DNA of 14,951 nt, from the NCBI GenBank assembly GCA_003024985.2, contig PXIH01S0010475.1. One strand, written 5' to 3'. The translations under genes were made by a program, and so were the position numbers. Source of the stretch: Euperipatoides rowelli (Eukaryota > Onychophora > Udeonychophora > Euonychophora > Peripatopsidae). This document shows positions 8,692 through 14,951 of the stretch, one piece after another. The notes beneath the pieces were generated by a model. That model was not told the origin of the DNA, ran no database searches, and saw nothing but the letters and a program-made list of their open reading frames with translations. The first letter of the stretch is position 1. Each line of letters starts with the position of its first letter.

Positions 8692-9357
8692 TTTGACGAC
8701 CTTAGCCATTTCTTACCATTCTTTTCAAGATAGCATATTACGTAACAGCGTATAACAGGGAAAGCGAGACGGAGTCAACACAGGCAAAACTTTTAAAAAA
8801 ATCTAAATAAAATTAACAAAACAAAATTTTGAACAAAGTGTTTCAACAAAAACAAACAAATAATAGTTAATCAATCTGAACAAGCAAAACTGTTGAAACA
8901 CATTAAAATTTCAATCTTTGAACTTTGTGAGCAACTCAAAATTCGCAACACGTGAATTTTCTCAAACAACATTTTCCTAAATCATAAAAGAATTGATCGC
9001 GCATTTAAAAAATGTTAACAGCATTATTTTTCTTTACAAAGAGATAACACCCAAGCAACAATTTTTAAAAATTTATTTAGTAAAAATAAAACAAAAGGAA
9101 AACAACATTGCAAACATGCTACTCGATAACAAGACTTGTCCTACTCTTAATCGCTGTAGTAAGCAACAGACAGCACCTTTGTCTAACGTCAGCCATTTTA
9201 TTTGAGCAATTTGTTCTGTCCAAAGCCACTATGGTTTTTTTAAAAAAAAAAAAAAAAGACAAACTAACATGTTCAAGCCCAACAATCTTACTAGCAAAAT
9301 AAATAAACAAACAAAACACTATTTGTGCTTATTGCATGATATATTTTTTTAAAGAAA
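8692..9357 (+). other. Retrotransposon leader, including primer-binding site region
   Basis: Directly after the 5' LTR, TTTGACGACC resembles the TTGGCGAC-type sequence that follows Mag-like LTRs, so the tRNA primer site probably starts here. It is altered and I cannot name the tRNA. The rest is an A-rich leader of about 660 bp with a 15-base A run (9242-9256). The short open frames in it (8993-9319, both strands) have no coding character. Confidence 0.6.
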
Positions 9358-9812
9358 ATGAGCCATCCAGCATTTCCTTCGTTCGACTACTCAGAAAATG
9401 TGCAAAAGTGGCACAGAGATAGACGAGATGGCTCAGAAAACTTGAAACAATGCTAGCTGCAATGGATATTTCTGACCAAAAGTGTAAAATATTACACTGG
9501 AGATGAGGTATTAGATATTCTGGACACGTCTGATACTGGCGATGATTACGACTCAGCCAAAGAAGCTTTAAATAAACACTTCGATAGCCAGCACAATGTG
9601 AGTTACGAGATTTTCCAATTTAGGAAAATCGAACAGCAGCAGCACGAAAATTTGGACCAATTCGTTACAAAATTAAAAAGCGTAGCAATAACATGTAGTT
9701 TTTCTGATCTAGACTTAGAAATAAAAAAACAAATTATTCTAGCTGGAAAGTCTAATAAATTACGCAGATTTGCTATACAGCAACCGAACACTCATCTAGA
9801 GGACATCTTAAA

Positions 9813-9915
9813 ACAGGGTAAAATCATACAAGACTATTTTAGAGAAACAATATACAATTATTTCATTACATTGTATATTGTTTCTCTAAAATAGTCTTAT
9901 ATGACTTTACCCTGT
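9813..9915. repeat. 45-bp inverted duplication (fold-back) inside gag
   Basis: Left arm 9813-9857 and right arm 9871-9915 are reverse complements at 43 of 45 positions, around a 13-bp spacer (TTATTTCATTACA). The outer part of the left arm is gag coding sequence (QGKIIQDYF), so the right arm is an inverted copy of gag, not a simple terminal-repeat element. The two mismatches are transitions, so the event is fairly recent. Confidence 0.9.
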
Positions 9916-10225
9916 ATAAACACTTGGTTTAGCCTAAACTTGTATTAAAAATAATAATAATAAGGTAGAGCCTACGAAACAACTGATAGACACATAGCAG
10001 AATTAGAGGCATCCTCAAAAGCAAATGTAAACACGATCCAAAGCCATAACATAAAACAAACTGCATATAAACACAAAGAAAGGTCAAGAACAACAAATAT
10101 TCTCAACATGAAACAAAAGCCTGTAAATTTTGCGCAGAAGAATGGCATTCTAAGGGTTTAAAATACTATAAAGCACAAGGGAAAAGATGTAGTTTTTATA
10201 ACAAACTTAACCACATAGCGAAAGC

Positions 10226-10540
10226 ATGTTTTTTTTGTTTTTTTTCATACTTGAACTAAGTTAGTTGTGAATATTATGGTGTTTGAATTAACATTATACA
10301 AGCATATGCTTGGAATTTTGGATTAGGATTGGATTAAATGTATGTATACACATGATTTGTAAGTGTATGTATCTATATATATTTTGATTTATTACTATAC
10401 TAATGTTTGTTGTAATTCATAAACTACACATATAAGGTGTATAAACTCACCTTTTTTAAATTTTATTTGTCTTAATTATGTTGTGAATTTTTATATTTTA
10501 TGTGTATAATGTGTGTTATGTCTAAATCCTCATATGTACA
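10226..10540 (-). mobile_element. ~315-bp retro-insertion in gag, minus strand, with poly(A) and 9-bp TSD
   Basis: AGCGAAAGC flanks the segment at 10217-10225 and 10541-10549. At its left end, T runs (10229-10236 and 10238-10245, with one G between) are a minus-strand A tail, so the insert is retroposed with its 3' end at left. The body is AT-rich and non-coding, and I recognise no SINE promoter or LINE domain. It could be a 5'-truncated LINE UTR or a retrocopied transcript. It splits the second nucleocapsid knuckle from the gag C-terminus. Confidence 0.6.
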
Positions 10541-10727
10541 AGCGAAAGCTTAAACTTTTTTGGATTAAATTAAAAATTAAAAAACCTAACAAACACAACT
10601 ACAAAGCATATAACAAAGCAGAAAACACAAACATGCTGCAACACGATTGCTCAGATGATGATAGCTCAACTAGCTACATTTTGTCAGCATTCACCTTAAA
10701 CTCAACAGTACCGTACCAAAACATGAA

Positions 10728-11027
10728 ATGCTAGACCTAACATTTAACAATGTAAAAGTAAAGTTCATTATTGACACTGGTGCCGCAGCAAATGTGATAA
10801 ACAAGCAAGATCTTGCAAAATTGAGCAAAAACGTCACATTAGTCAAATCTTCAACTCGTCTATTTGCTTATGGTTCCAAAACACCCCTAAAACTAGCCGG
10901 AAAAATAACACTGAACACAACATTCCGAGAAAGAGAACATAAAATTGCTTTCATTGTAACTGATGATACTGGGCCAGCATTAAGGTGTAGTGAACTTTAT
11001 GAACTCAATAAAAGAAAACTCAAATAA
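10728..11027 (+). pseudogene. Gypsy protease (retropepsin)
   Basis: Aspartic protease that would process Gag-Pol. The open frame starts MLDLTFNNVKVKF and contains the catalytic DTGA in the segment IIDTGAAANVINKQ (residues about 14-27). A second conserved stretch, TRLFAYGSKTPLKLAGK, follows (about 44-60). Both are typical of Mag-like proteases. The usual C-terminal LLG motif is not visible: the frame degrades near VTDDTGPALRCSELY and meets a stop at 11025-11027. In an intact element this would be continuous with RT. Catalytic residues are intact but the polyprotein is broken. Confidence 0.85.
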
Positions 11028-11033
11028 AATCTG

Positions 11034-11990
11034 AGACATTATCAACAAGCATGCAAACCTATTTAAGGGTCTAGGTAAAATAAAATCGGCAAAAGTAACA
11101 TTACAGATAGACAACTCTACAAAACCCTCAGTCCAAAAACTAAGGTACATACCATTCCACCTGAGAAAAAAGATAGAGAATGAAATAGATGATCTCATAA
11201 AACAAAACGTAATCAAAGTAGTTGCATAAACACTCCGACACTTTGGATATCCCCCATAATGCCAGTATCCAAAAAGCATGATCCCAGTAAAGTAAGGATA
11301 TGCATAGACATTAAGAAGGCAAACAAAGCAATCCAGTATGAAAAATTCATAATGCCCACCATAGCCGAAGTAACCCATCAATTAAACGGCACCAAACACT
11401 TCTCAAAACTAGACCTGAACAAAGGGTATCACCAGTTGGAACTGGATGAATCATCATGACACATAACAACCTTCATCACTCACTTCGGAGTAAATACTGC
11501 AGCTGACATATTTCAAAATGAATAATAAAGATCATAATTATAGGCATCCCCAACTTGCTAAATGTTAGTGACGACATCCTCATTTTTAGCAAAACCCAAC
11601 AAGAGCATGATTCCACACTAGAAAAGGTCCTAGACAGATTGGAAGTGGCCGGCGTAACACTAAACAAAGAAAAATGCTACTTCAACAAAACAACTATAAA
11701 ATTTCTAGGGAACATTTTTACAAAGGATGGAATCTCTCTAGATCCTGAGAAGACCAGTTCAATTGCCAAGATGGAAGAACCCAGAAACCAGACAGAAGTC
11801 AGAAGCCTGCTGGGCACCCTAAATTTATGTGCTATGCACATACAACACTTGGCAATAACAGCTAAACCTCTGAGAACATTAATCATGCACAAAACAAAAT
11901 GGGATTGGAGTAAAGAGCACCAAGAAGCCTTCATGAAACTAAAACAGCAAATAATAGAAACTACACACTTAGCATACTTTGCCCACAACC
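11034..11990 (+). pseudogene. Gypsy reverse transcriptase, frameshifted, with small deletion
   Basis: RNA-dependent DNA polymerase. A first open stretch (about 11034-11226) reads HANLFKGLGKIKSAKV and VQKLRYIPFHLRKKIENEI, then meets TAA at 11227. A frameshift follows. From 11259 the palm continues with MPVSKKHDPSKVRICIDIKK, KLDLNKGYHQLEL (motif A Asp at 11412-11414) and THFG, with a TGA at 11457. Right after THFG (about 11490) the usual block of some 10 residues before FGVN is missing. Two TAA codons and a second frameshift precede LLNVSDDILIF (active site SDD, 11567-11575). The rest, through KCYFNKTTIKFLGNIF, is open to about 11990. Clearly non-functional. Confidence 0.9.
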
Positions 11991-12412
11991 GAGATACAGA
12001 GATATGGTGGATGCTGGACCAGAAGGTTTGGGATCAATCTTGGTCCAATGTGGCAGAGATAAGACACCACACACCATAGCATTCGCCAGCCATGCACTCC
12101 TGGAAACCGAACAAACATATTCACAGATAGAGAGGCGTTAGCGTTAACCTGGGCAACCAAGCACTTACACCTATATGTGTATGGGAATAAGTTCAAAATA
12201 ATGACTGACCATAAGCCATTACTTCAACTTTTCAACAACCCCAATGTAGACCTATCATCAAGATAGAACGTTGGAAGATAAAGCTAATGCCCTATGACTA
12301 CGACATAGAGTTTAGACCAGCAAAGACAAACCCGGCAAATTACCTATCTCGTCACCCCATCTCACAAAAAGAGAAGAAAGCAACATCCACCAAGCTGCAG
12401 AAATCTACATAA
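11991..12412 (+). pseudogene. Gypsy RNase H and post-RNase H segment, frameshifted
   Basis: After a frameshift near 12005 the frame reads VDAGPEGLGSILVQCG (first catalytic Asp at 12010-12012) and continues to IER near 12132. One base is missing there. The next frame carries KHLHLYVYGNKFKIMTDHKP (conserved Asp at 12207-12209). A stop at about 12264 and another shift precede IERWKIKLMPYDYDIEFRPA, and then NPANYLSRHPIS (about 12330-12361), as in Mag-like elements between RNase H and integrase. It would remove RNA from the RNA/DNA hybrid. Confidence 0.85.
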
Positions 12413-12699
12413 ATTTCATAGCAAATGAGACAGTGCCAAAATACCTGACAATAAAGGAGATCCAAGAAAAAACAAAGCTAGGCAAAATTTTAAACAGAGT
12501 TATAAAAAACATAATATGCTCAGATAATTGGAACAACAATGACCTAAGTCAAGAAGACAGCCTGAAGATAAAAGCTCAGAAAACCAAATATAATTGCACT
12601 ACCCAAGACAGTCACACGACCAAGATACCAGCTCAGGTGACCAAATATAATCTTAGGAAAAACAGAGCCCAGACAAAGAGACTGATCCAGGAGATTTAG
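12413..12699 (+). pseudogene. Pol linker fused to C-terminal tail; integrase core absent
   Basis: From about 12433 the frame is open to TAG 12697-12699. It starts with the linker before integrase (VPKYLTIKEIQEKTKLGKIL, then SDNWNNNDLSQ, ending near 12555). It passes straight into a basic tail (LRKNRAQTKRLIQEI) of the sort found at the very end of Pol. No HHCC zinc domain and no DDE core are present anywhere, so about 1 kb of integrase seems to have been deleted with the frame kept. A 22-bp direct repeat (12573-12594 and 12630-12651, 19 of 22 identical) lies in the tail, 57 bp apart. Confidence 0.65.
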
Positions 12700-12782
12700 C
12701 ACAAAGAACTTTGCTGAACAAAGGGACTCTTATCACTTATTTTCTTTCATCTTAGTTTTGTTTTTGTTTAATTGCTCATAAC

Positions 12783-12801
12783 AAAAAAAGAAAAACAAGA
12801 G
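12783..12801 (+). promoter_or_regulatory. Polypurine tract
   Basis: A purine-rich run (AAAAAAAGAAAAACAAGAG) lies immediately before the 3' LTR. It is the expected primer site for plus-strand DNA synthesis. One C interrupts it. Confidence 0.65.
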
Positions 12802-12876
12802 TAATATCATATCCCACTAGCAGTAGTGCACTATAAAGTATATAGAGGGCACTACTAGAATATTTTGGGTTAGAGA
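12802..12876 (+). repeat. 3' LTR, left part (interrupted)
   Basis: It matches the first 75-76 bp of the 5' LTR, including TATA (about 12840-12846). The hAT element begins right after it. Its last 8 bases, GTTAGAGA, are the hAT target duplication. Confidence 0.9.
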
Positions 12877-12892
12877 TAGGATTGCCAGATTT

Positions 12893-13295
12893 ACCGTATT
12901 AACCGGAAATCCCTTACAGTATATCATTATAATTTCCTGCCTCCCGTATTAAACCTATACGGGAAAGCCATTTCCCGTTTTTGCAAAAATTGCCAAAAAT
13001 GTAATAAAGCTATTCTGTAAACACGTAATGAAATGTTTTTAATCATTCCATTTTTCTAAATAAATTAAATACAAAACTAAAATTAATCTAGTTATTTGTG
13101 AGACAATACTGACAGCACAGCTTTGTTTATCAGCACATTATAAAATCTAGTCAAAATATTTTGTATTATTAAAAAAAACTGTGTGGCTAAAAAAAAATAC
13201 GCCCTCTATTATTTTGTTCCAGTAAGGCACACAATACATCATTTTTCTTTCAAAACTTCCCTACAATTTTATAAATATTCAATAAAAGAGGAAAA
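12893..13295. other. hAT 5' subterminal region
   Basis: Non-coding. It contains short repeats of the TIR-proximal kind (CCCGTATTAA, ATACGGGAAA and TTTCCCGTTT near 12946-12980), which may be transposase-binding motifs. The rest is AT-rich with nothing recognised. Confidence 0.4.
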
Positions 13296-13612
13296 ATGAA
13301 CGATCAGGTTACTACATCGAAACTTTTTCATTCTCCAGATGTGTGTTTACTTAAAGGGGGAATTAGAAAAAGCGTATGAGTAAGTAAGGCCAGTAAAAAA
13401 AAATAATTTGAAAGCATTCTGTAATCTTTTGCTTGAAATAAATTAGTTTTACACATGGTGGGAGTAATGATTTAAAACAGCNTGTAGGGACAGATTATCA
13501 TAAAAGTAAATTAAATTTAGCTAAAGAATCACCCAAAATTAGTCATTATTTTTGCGGACACAAATCAACAGAGATGGATGCCCTGATGGCTAGTGAACTA
13601 TATTATGGCTAG
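13296..13612 (+). pseudogene. hAT transposase N-terminus with BED zinc finger, truncated
   Basis: A possible start is ATG 13296 (MNDQVTTSKLFHSPDVCLLK), with a stop and a frameshift following. Around 13415-13434 there is a CNLC-like pair (Cys-x2-Cys). From 13454 a frame reads HGGSNDLKQ, then a codon C-N-T at 13481-13483 (His if the unknown base is A), then VGTDYH (His 13499-13501), then KSKLNLAKESPKISHYF, and finally MDALMASELYY before TAG at 13610. C-x2-C ... H-x5-H followed by a short acidic Ala-rich stretch is the layout of BED-type DNA-binding domains at the N-terminus of hAT transposases. The DDE core and dimerisation region are absent. Confidence 0.7.
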
Positions 13613-13663
13613 TGAACTATATTATGGCTAGTGAATTATATTATGACAAGTGAACTATATTAT
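13588..13663 (+). repeat. 19-bp tandem repeat, four copies
   Basis: The units are 13588-13606, 13607-13625, 13626-13644 and 13645-13663. The first two are identical (GGCTAGTGAACTATATTAT), the third has one change and the fourth three. The first copy is the end of the transposase frame (ASELYY). Confidence 0.95.
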
Positions 13664-13716
13664 ATTGTTTATTATACATAGTTTAAGCTACAATAGCATG
13701 GATTACAGTAATATAA

Positions 13717-14037
13717 TTTATTTATTTATTTATTTAGACCTTTGTATAAGACCCTTGGTCTTGTTACATCAAAGTCAAAAGCAATAAACAAACAAAAAAA
13801 AAAAATACAAAAAAATAAAAGGAAATACAATAAAAACATATCAAAAATAACAAGGATAAAAATGATTAGTTTGGGCACTAGAACATTATAAAATACTGTA
13901 TATAAAAACCCAATATTATGAATCTTGTACTCAACAAACTTGTTAAATAGCCTACAGTGTATACTGTATATATTATATAAACTTGCTAAAATAATATTTT
14001 CAGATTCAGATCTTGATAAAATCTTGCTTGTATTCAT
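13717..14037 (-). mobile_element. 5'-truncated LINE 3' end (CR1/L2-like tail), minus strand
   Basis: Read on the minus strand, the segment ends with a hairpin (AAGACC-AAG-GGTCTT, 13748-13762) and then a TAAA tail (five units, 13717-13736). A hairpin followed by a short microsatellite tail is typical of CR1/L2/RTE-like LINE 3' ends. A 103-codon open frame (14037-13726) runs into it. Its second half is Phe/Leu/Ile-rich and probably translated UTR. The 5' limit is unknown, and no clear target duplication was found. It would be the third level of nesting (LTR element, then hAT, then LINE). Confidence 0.45.
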
Positions 14038-14264
14038 ACTAAAGAAGTATAGTTTATAGAAGTTTATTAAACTAAATTATAAAATTAAAGACATTTATTT
14101 ATTTACAGTTAGTACCTATTGTCTATTGAACAAAATTGACGCAATGCACCATTCCTTAAGGTGTTAAATAAAAATTTGTCTACTTACCCCTCCCCCCCCC
14201 CACTGGCACACAAACACTATTAGATGACTTCCCTTATTTCCATATTTGAAATCTGGCAACCCTA

Positions 14265-14438
14265 GTTAGAGATTATCAATAAACATAATGGCCAACACCA
14301 GCCAAGATGCACATCTCATGAAAAGTGTCTGTATCTATTTTATTTTTAGTGAAGTATTACCCTATACTGTTAACATTGTCATTGCTTCCCACACTCCCAT
14401 TGTATTGTAAGCCTCATGACTCGTGTTGCGATACAACA
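14265..14438 (+). repeat. 3' LTR, right part (with hAT target duplication at its left)
   Basis: 14265-14272 repeats GTTAGAGA. 14273-14438 matches the last 165-166 bp of the 5' LTR and ends ATACAACA. It holds the AATAAA (14278-14283), which the hAT insertion has moved about 1.4 kb away from the LTR promoter half. Confidence 0.9.
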
Positions 14439-14951
14439 TTGATCAGTCAAAACCAGTATTGTATACTGACCAGAATAGATATTGATTAGGAAGTTTAGTG
14501 TTCTAAAACCTGACCAGGACTAAAAGACCCATCAGCCTGCAAAATTTCATCTTAATAAGATCACATAAAAAAAATCAAGAAACAAAAAGGGAGTTTATAG
14601 GGCAATGTGTGGATATTGGAGAGAGCTGGGTAGTCATTAATAATTGTTGTCTGGTTGCTATTCATCCATCATTTTATGCTTATTATAGTGCCCAAATAGT
14701 TTTTGGGCCAGTCTGTTTGTTAATTGGGGGCCTAAAACCTAATTATAATAAAAGACCCTGATTCCTGCAATGTGATGTGATCAAAACTGTATTGTGCAGT
14801 TCCCATAATATACTCTAACAGATTTTAGTCAACCAGAGCCAGAATAGAGTGTAGGGTCTGGGTCAAATGATAAAATGTGGGGCCTAATTTTTTTAACAAA
14901 TTTCTAACAAGTTTTTTTTTCTTACAGCTGATCAATTAAATTTAACTTAGT
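14439..14951 (+). other. 3' flank of the LTR element, intron-like
   Basis: No open frame. Two related stretches (about 14506-14542 and 14732-14770) share CTAAAACCT ... TAAAAGACCC ... CTGCAA. A related motif lies in the 5' flank (about 8402). The stretch ends with a good 3' splice-site motif. Confidence 0.5.
14902..14927 (+). other. Candidate 3' splice site (branch point, polypyrimidine tract, AG)
   Basis: TTCTAAC (14902-14908, branch A about 14907) is followed by nine T, then CTTACAG ending at 14927. Branch-to-AG distance is 20 nt. The following 24 bases have stops in all three frames, so any exon starting at 14928 would be non-coding or end at once, or the site is a decoy. Confidence 0.4.

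Larger units (their letters stand above)
9358..10734 (+). pseudogene. gag: gag (capsid and nucleocapsid), broken
   Basis: Gag packages the element RNA into cytoplasmic particles. The start chosen is ATG 9358 (MSHPAFPSFDYSENVQKWH), a typical Mag-like N-terminus. Frameshifts follow near 9420 and near 9500. From about 9500 to 9843 the capsid frame is open (GDEVLDILDT, NLDQFVTKLKS, then LRRFAIQQP). It is then interrupted by the fold-back at 9813-9915 and resumes at about 9965 (AYETTDRHIAELEASSKAN). Two nucleocapsid knuckles follow. The first has Cys 10122, Cys 10131 and His 10146. The second has Cys 10188, Tyr in place of the second Cys, His 10212 and Cys 10227. An insertion at 10226-10540 separates this from the C-terminal part (about 10575-10734). 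Confidence 0.85.
12877..14264 (+). mobile_element. Non-autonomous hAT DNA transposon, 1388 bp, inside the 3' LTR
   Basis: Ends are TAGGATTGCCAGATTT (12877-12892) and, reverse-complemented, TAGGGTTGCCAGATTT (14249-14264), matching at 15 of 16. They fit the hAT end pattern YARNG (left end has A for the final G). The 8-bp duplication GTTAGAGA at 12869-12876 and 14265-14272 is exact, and 8 bp is the hAT length. Removing the element plus one duplication restores a 241-bp LTR. Inside are a BED-finger transposase fragment, a 19-bp tandem repeat and a LINE tail. The catalytic transposase core is missing. Confidence 0.9.
8451..14438 (+). mobile_element. Gypsy LTR retrotransposon, Mag-like, degenerate, with nested insertions
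   Basis: Two direct LTRs enclose gag, protease, RT and RNase H in Ty3/Gypsy order. The gag pattern (GDEVLDILDT, then DDYDSAKEALNKHF), a protease of the DTGAAANVI type, an RT active site of VSDD rather than YMDD, and the IERWKIKLMPYDYDIEFRPAK segment after RNase H are characteristic of the Mag-like branch. There is no env-like frame. The element is dead: it has multiple frameshifts and stops, an RT deletion, no integrase core, and three later insertions or rearrangements. I cannot define a clean target duplication. GATCA occurs at 8443-8447 and 14441-14445, but it does not abut the LTR ends. Confidence 0.9.

Noticed and set aside
8993-9319. Three short open frames in the LTR element leader on both strands
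   Set aside because: They overlap one another, are built partly from A/T runs, and lie in the non-coding leader before gag.
10980-12196. Minus-strand open frames across the pol region
   Set aside because: They are antisense to well-supported RT and RNase H coding and have no domain of their own.
8443-14445. GATCA at 8443-8447 and 14441-14445 as the Gypsy target duplication
   Set aside because: The left copy is 3 bp away from the inferred LTR start and the right copy 2 bp away from the LTR end, so the match may be chance.
1-14951. CRISPR arrays, bacterial promoters, tRNA or rRNA genes
   Set aside because: No spaced direct repeats of CRISPR type and no complete tRNA or rRNA were seen. The window is clearly eukaryotic.

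Overview
The window is AT-rich eukaryotic (metazoan) DNA. It contains no intact host gene that I can recognise. It is a graveyard of mobile elements, several nested in one another. Evidence that it is animal nuclear DNA: a Gypsy-type LTR retrotransposon of the Mag kind, Tx1/L1-like LINEs with an APE endonuclease, a BED-finger hAT remnant, tRNA-like SINE promoters, and intron-like flanks. Background GC looks like roughly 25-30%. Three single ambiguous bases (2823, 5651, 13482) suggest a draft assembly. I cannot name the species; an AT-rich, probably aquatic, invertebrate is a guess.

Layout. 1-640: AT-rich, nothing recognised. 640-2580: a heavily decayed Tx1/L1-like LINE on + (ORF1 zinc knuckle, then ORF2 endonuclease). 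A 161-bp SINE with a GC-rich, strongly folding head sits inside the endonuclease (2145-2305), flanked by a 16-bp target duplication. 2580-5500: mostly unassigned, with two weak coding-like islands (minus strand 3519-3941; plus strand 4395-4619). About 5515-5610: tRNA-derived SINE head on the minus strand. 5651-7889: a second, younger, 5'-truncated Tx1-like LINE (RT plus C-terminal CCHC). 7890-8450: unassigned flank.

8451-14438: one Mag-like Gypsy retrotransposon with two LTRs of 241 bp each (hAT insertion excluded). Order: 5' LTR, leader, gag, protease, RT, RNase H, a C-terminal tail, polypurine tract, 3' LTR. It is a pseudoelement. It has many frameshifts and stops, a fold-back inverted duplication and a minus-strand retro-insertion in gag, a small RT deletion, and no integrase core. 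Its 3' LTR is split by a 1388-bp hAT element (12877-14264) with an exact 8-bp target duplication. That hAT element carries a BED-finger transposase fragment, a 19-bp tandem repeat grown from transposase codons, and a minus-strand LINE 3' tail.

14439-14951: flanking DNA with short repeats and, at the very end, a convincing 3' splice-site motif, so the whole window may be intronic. No genes here act together as a functional pathway. The biology is the order of insertions and the decay of each element.
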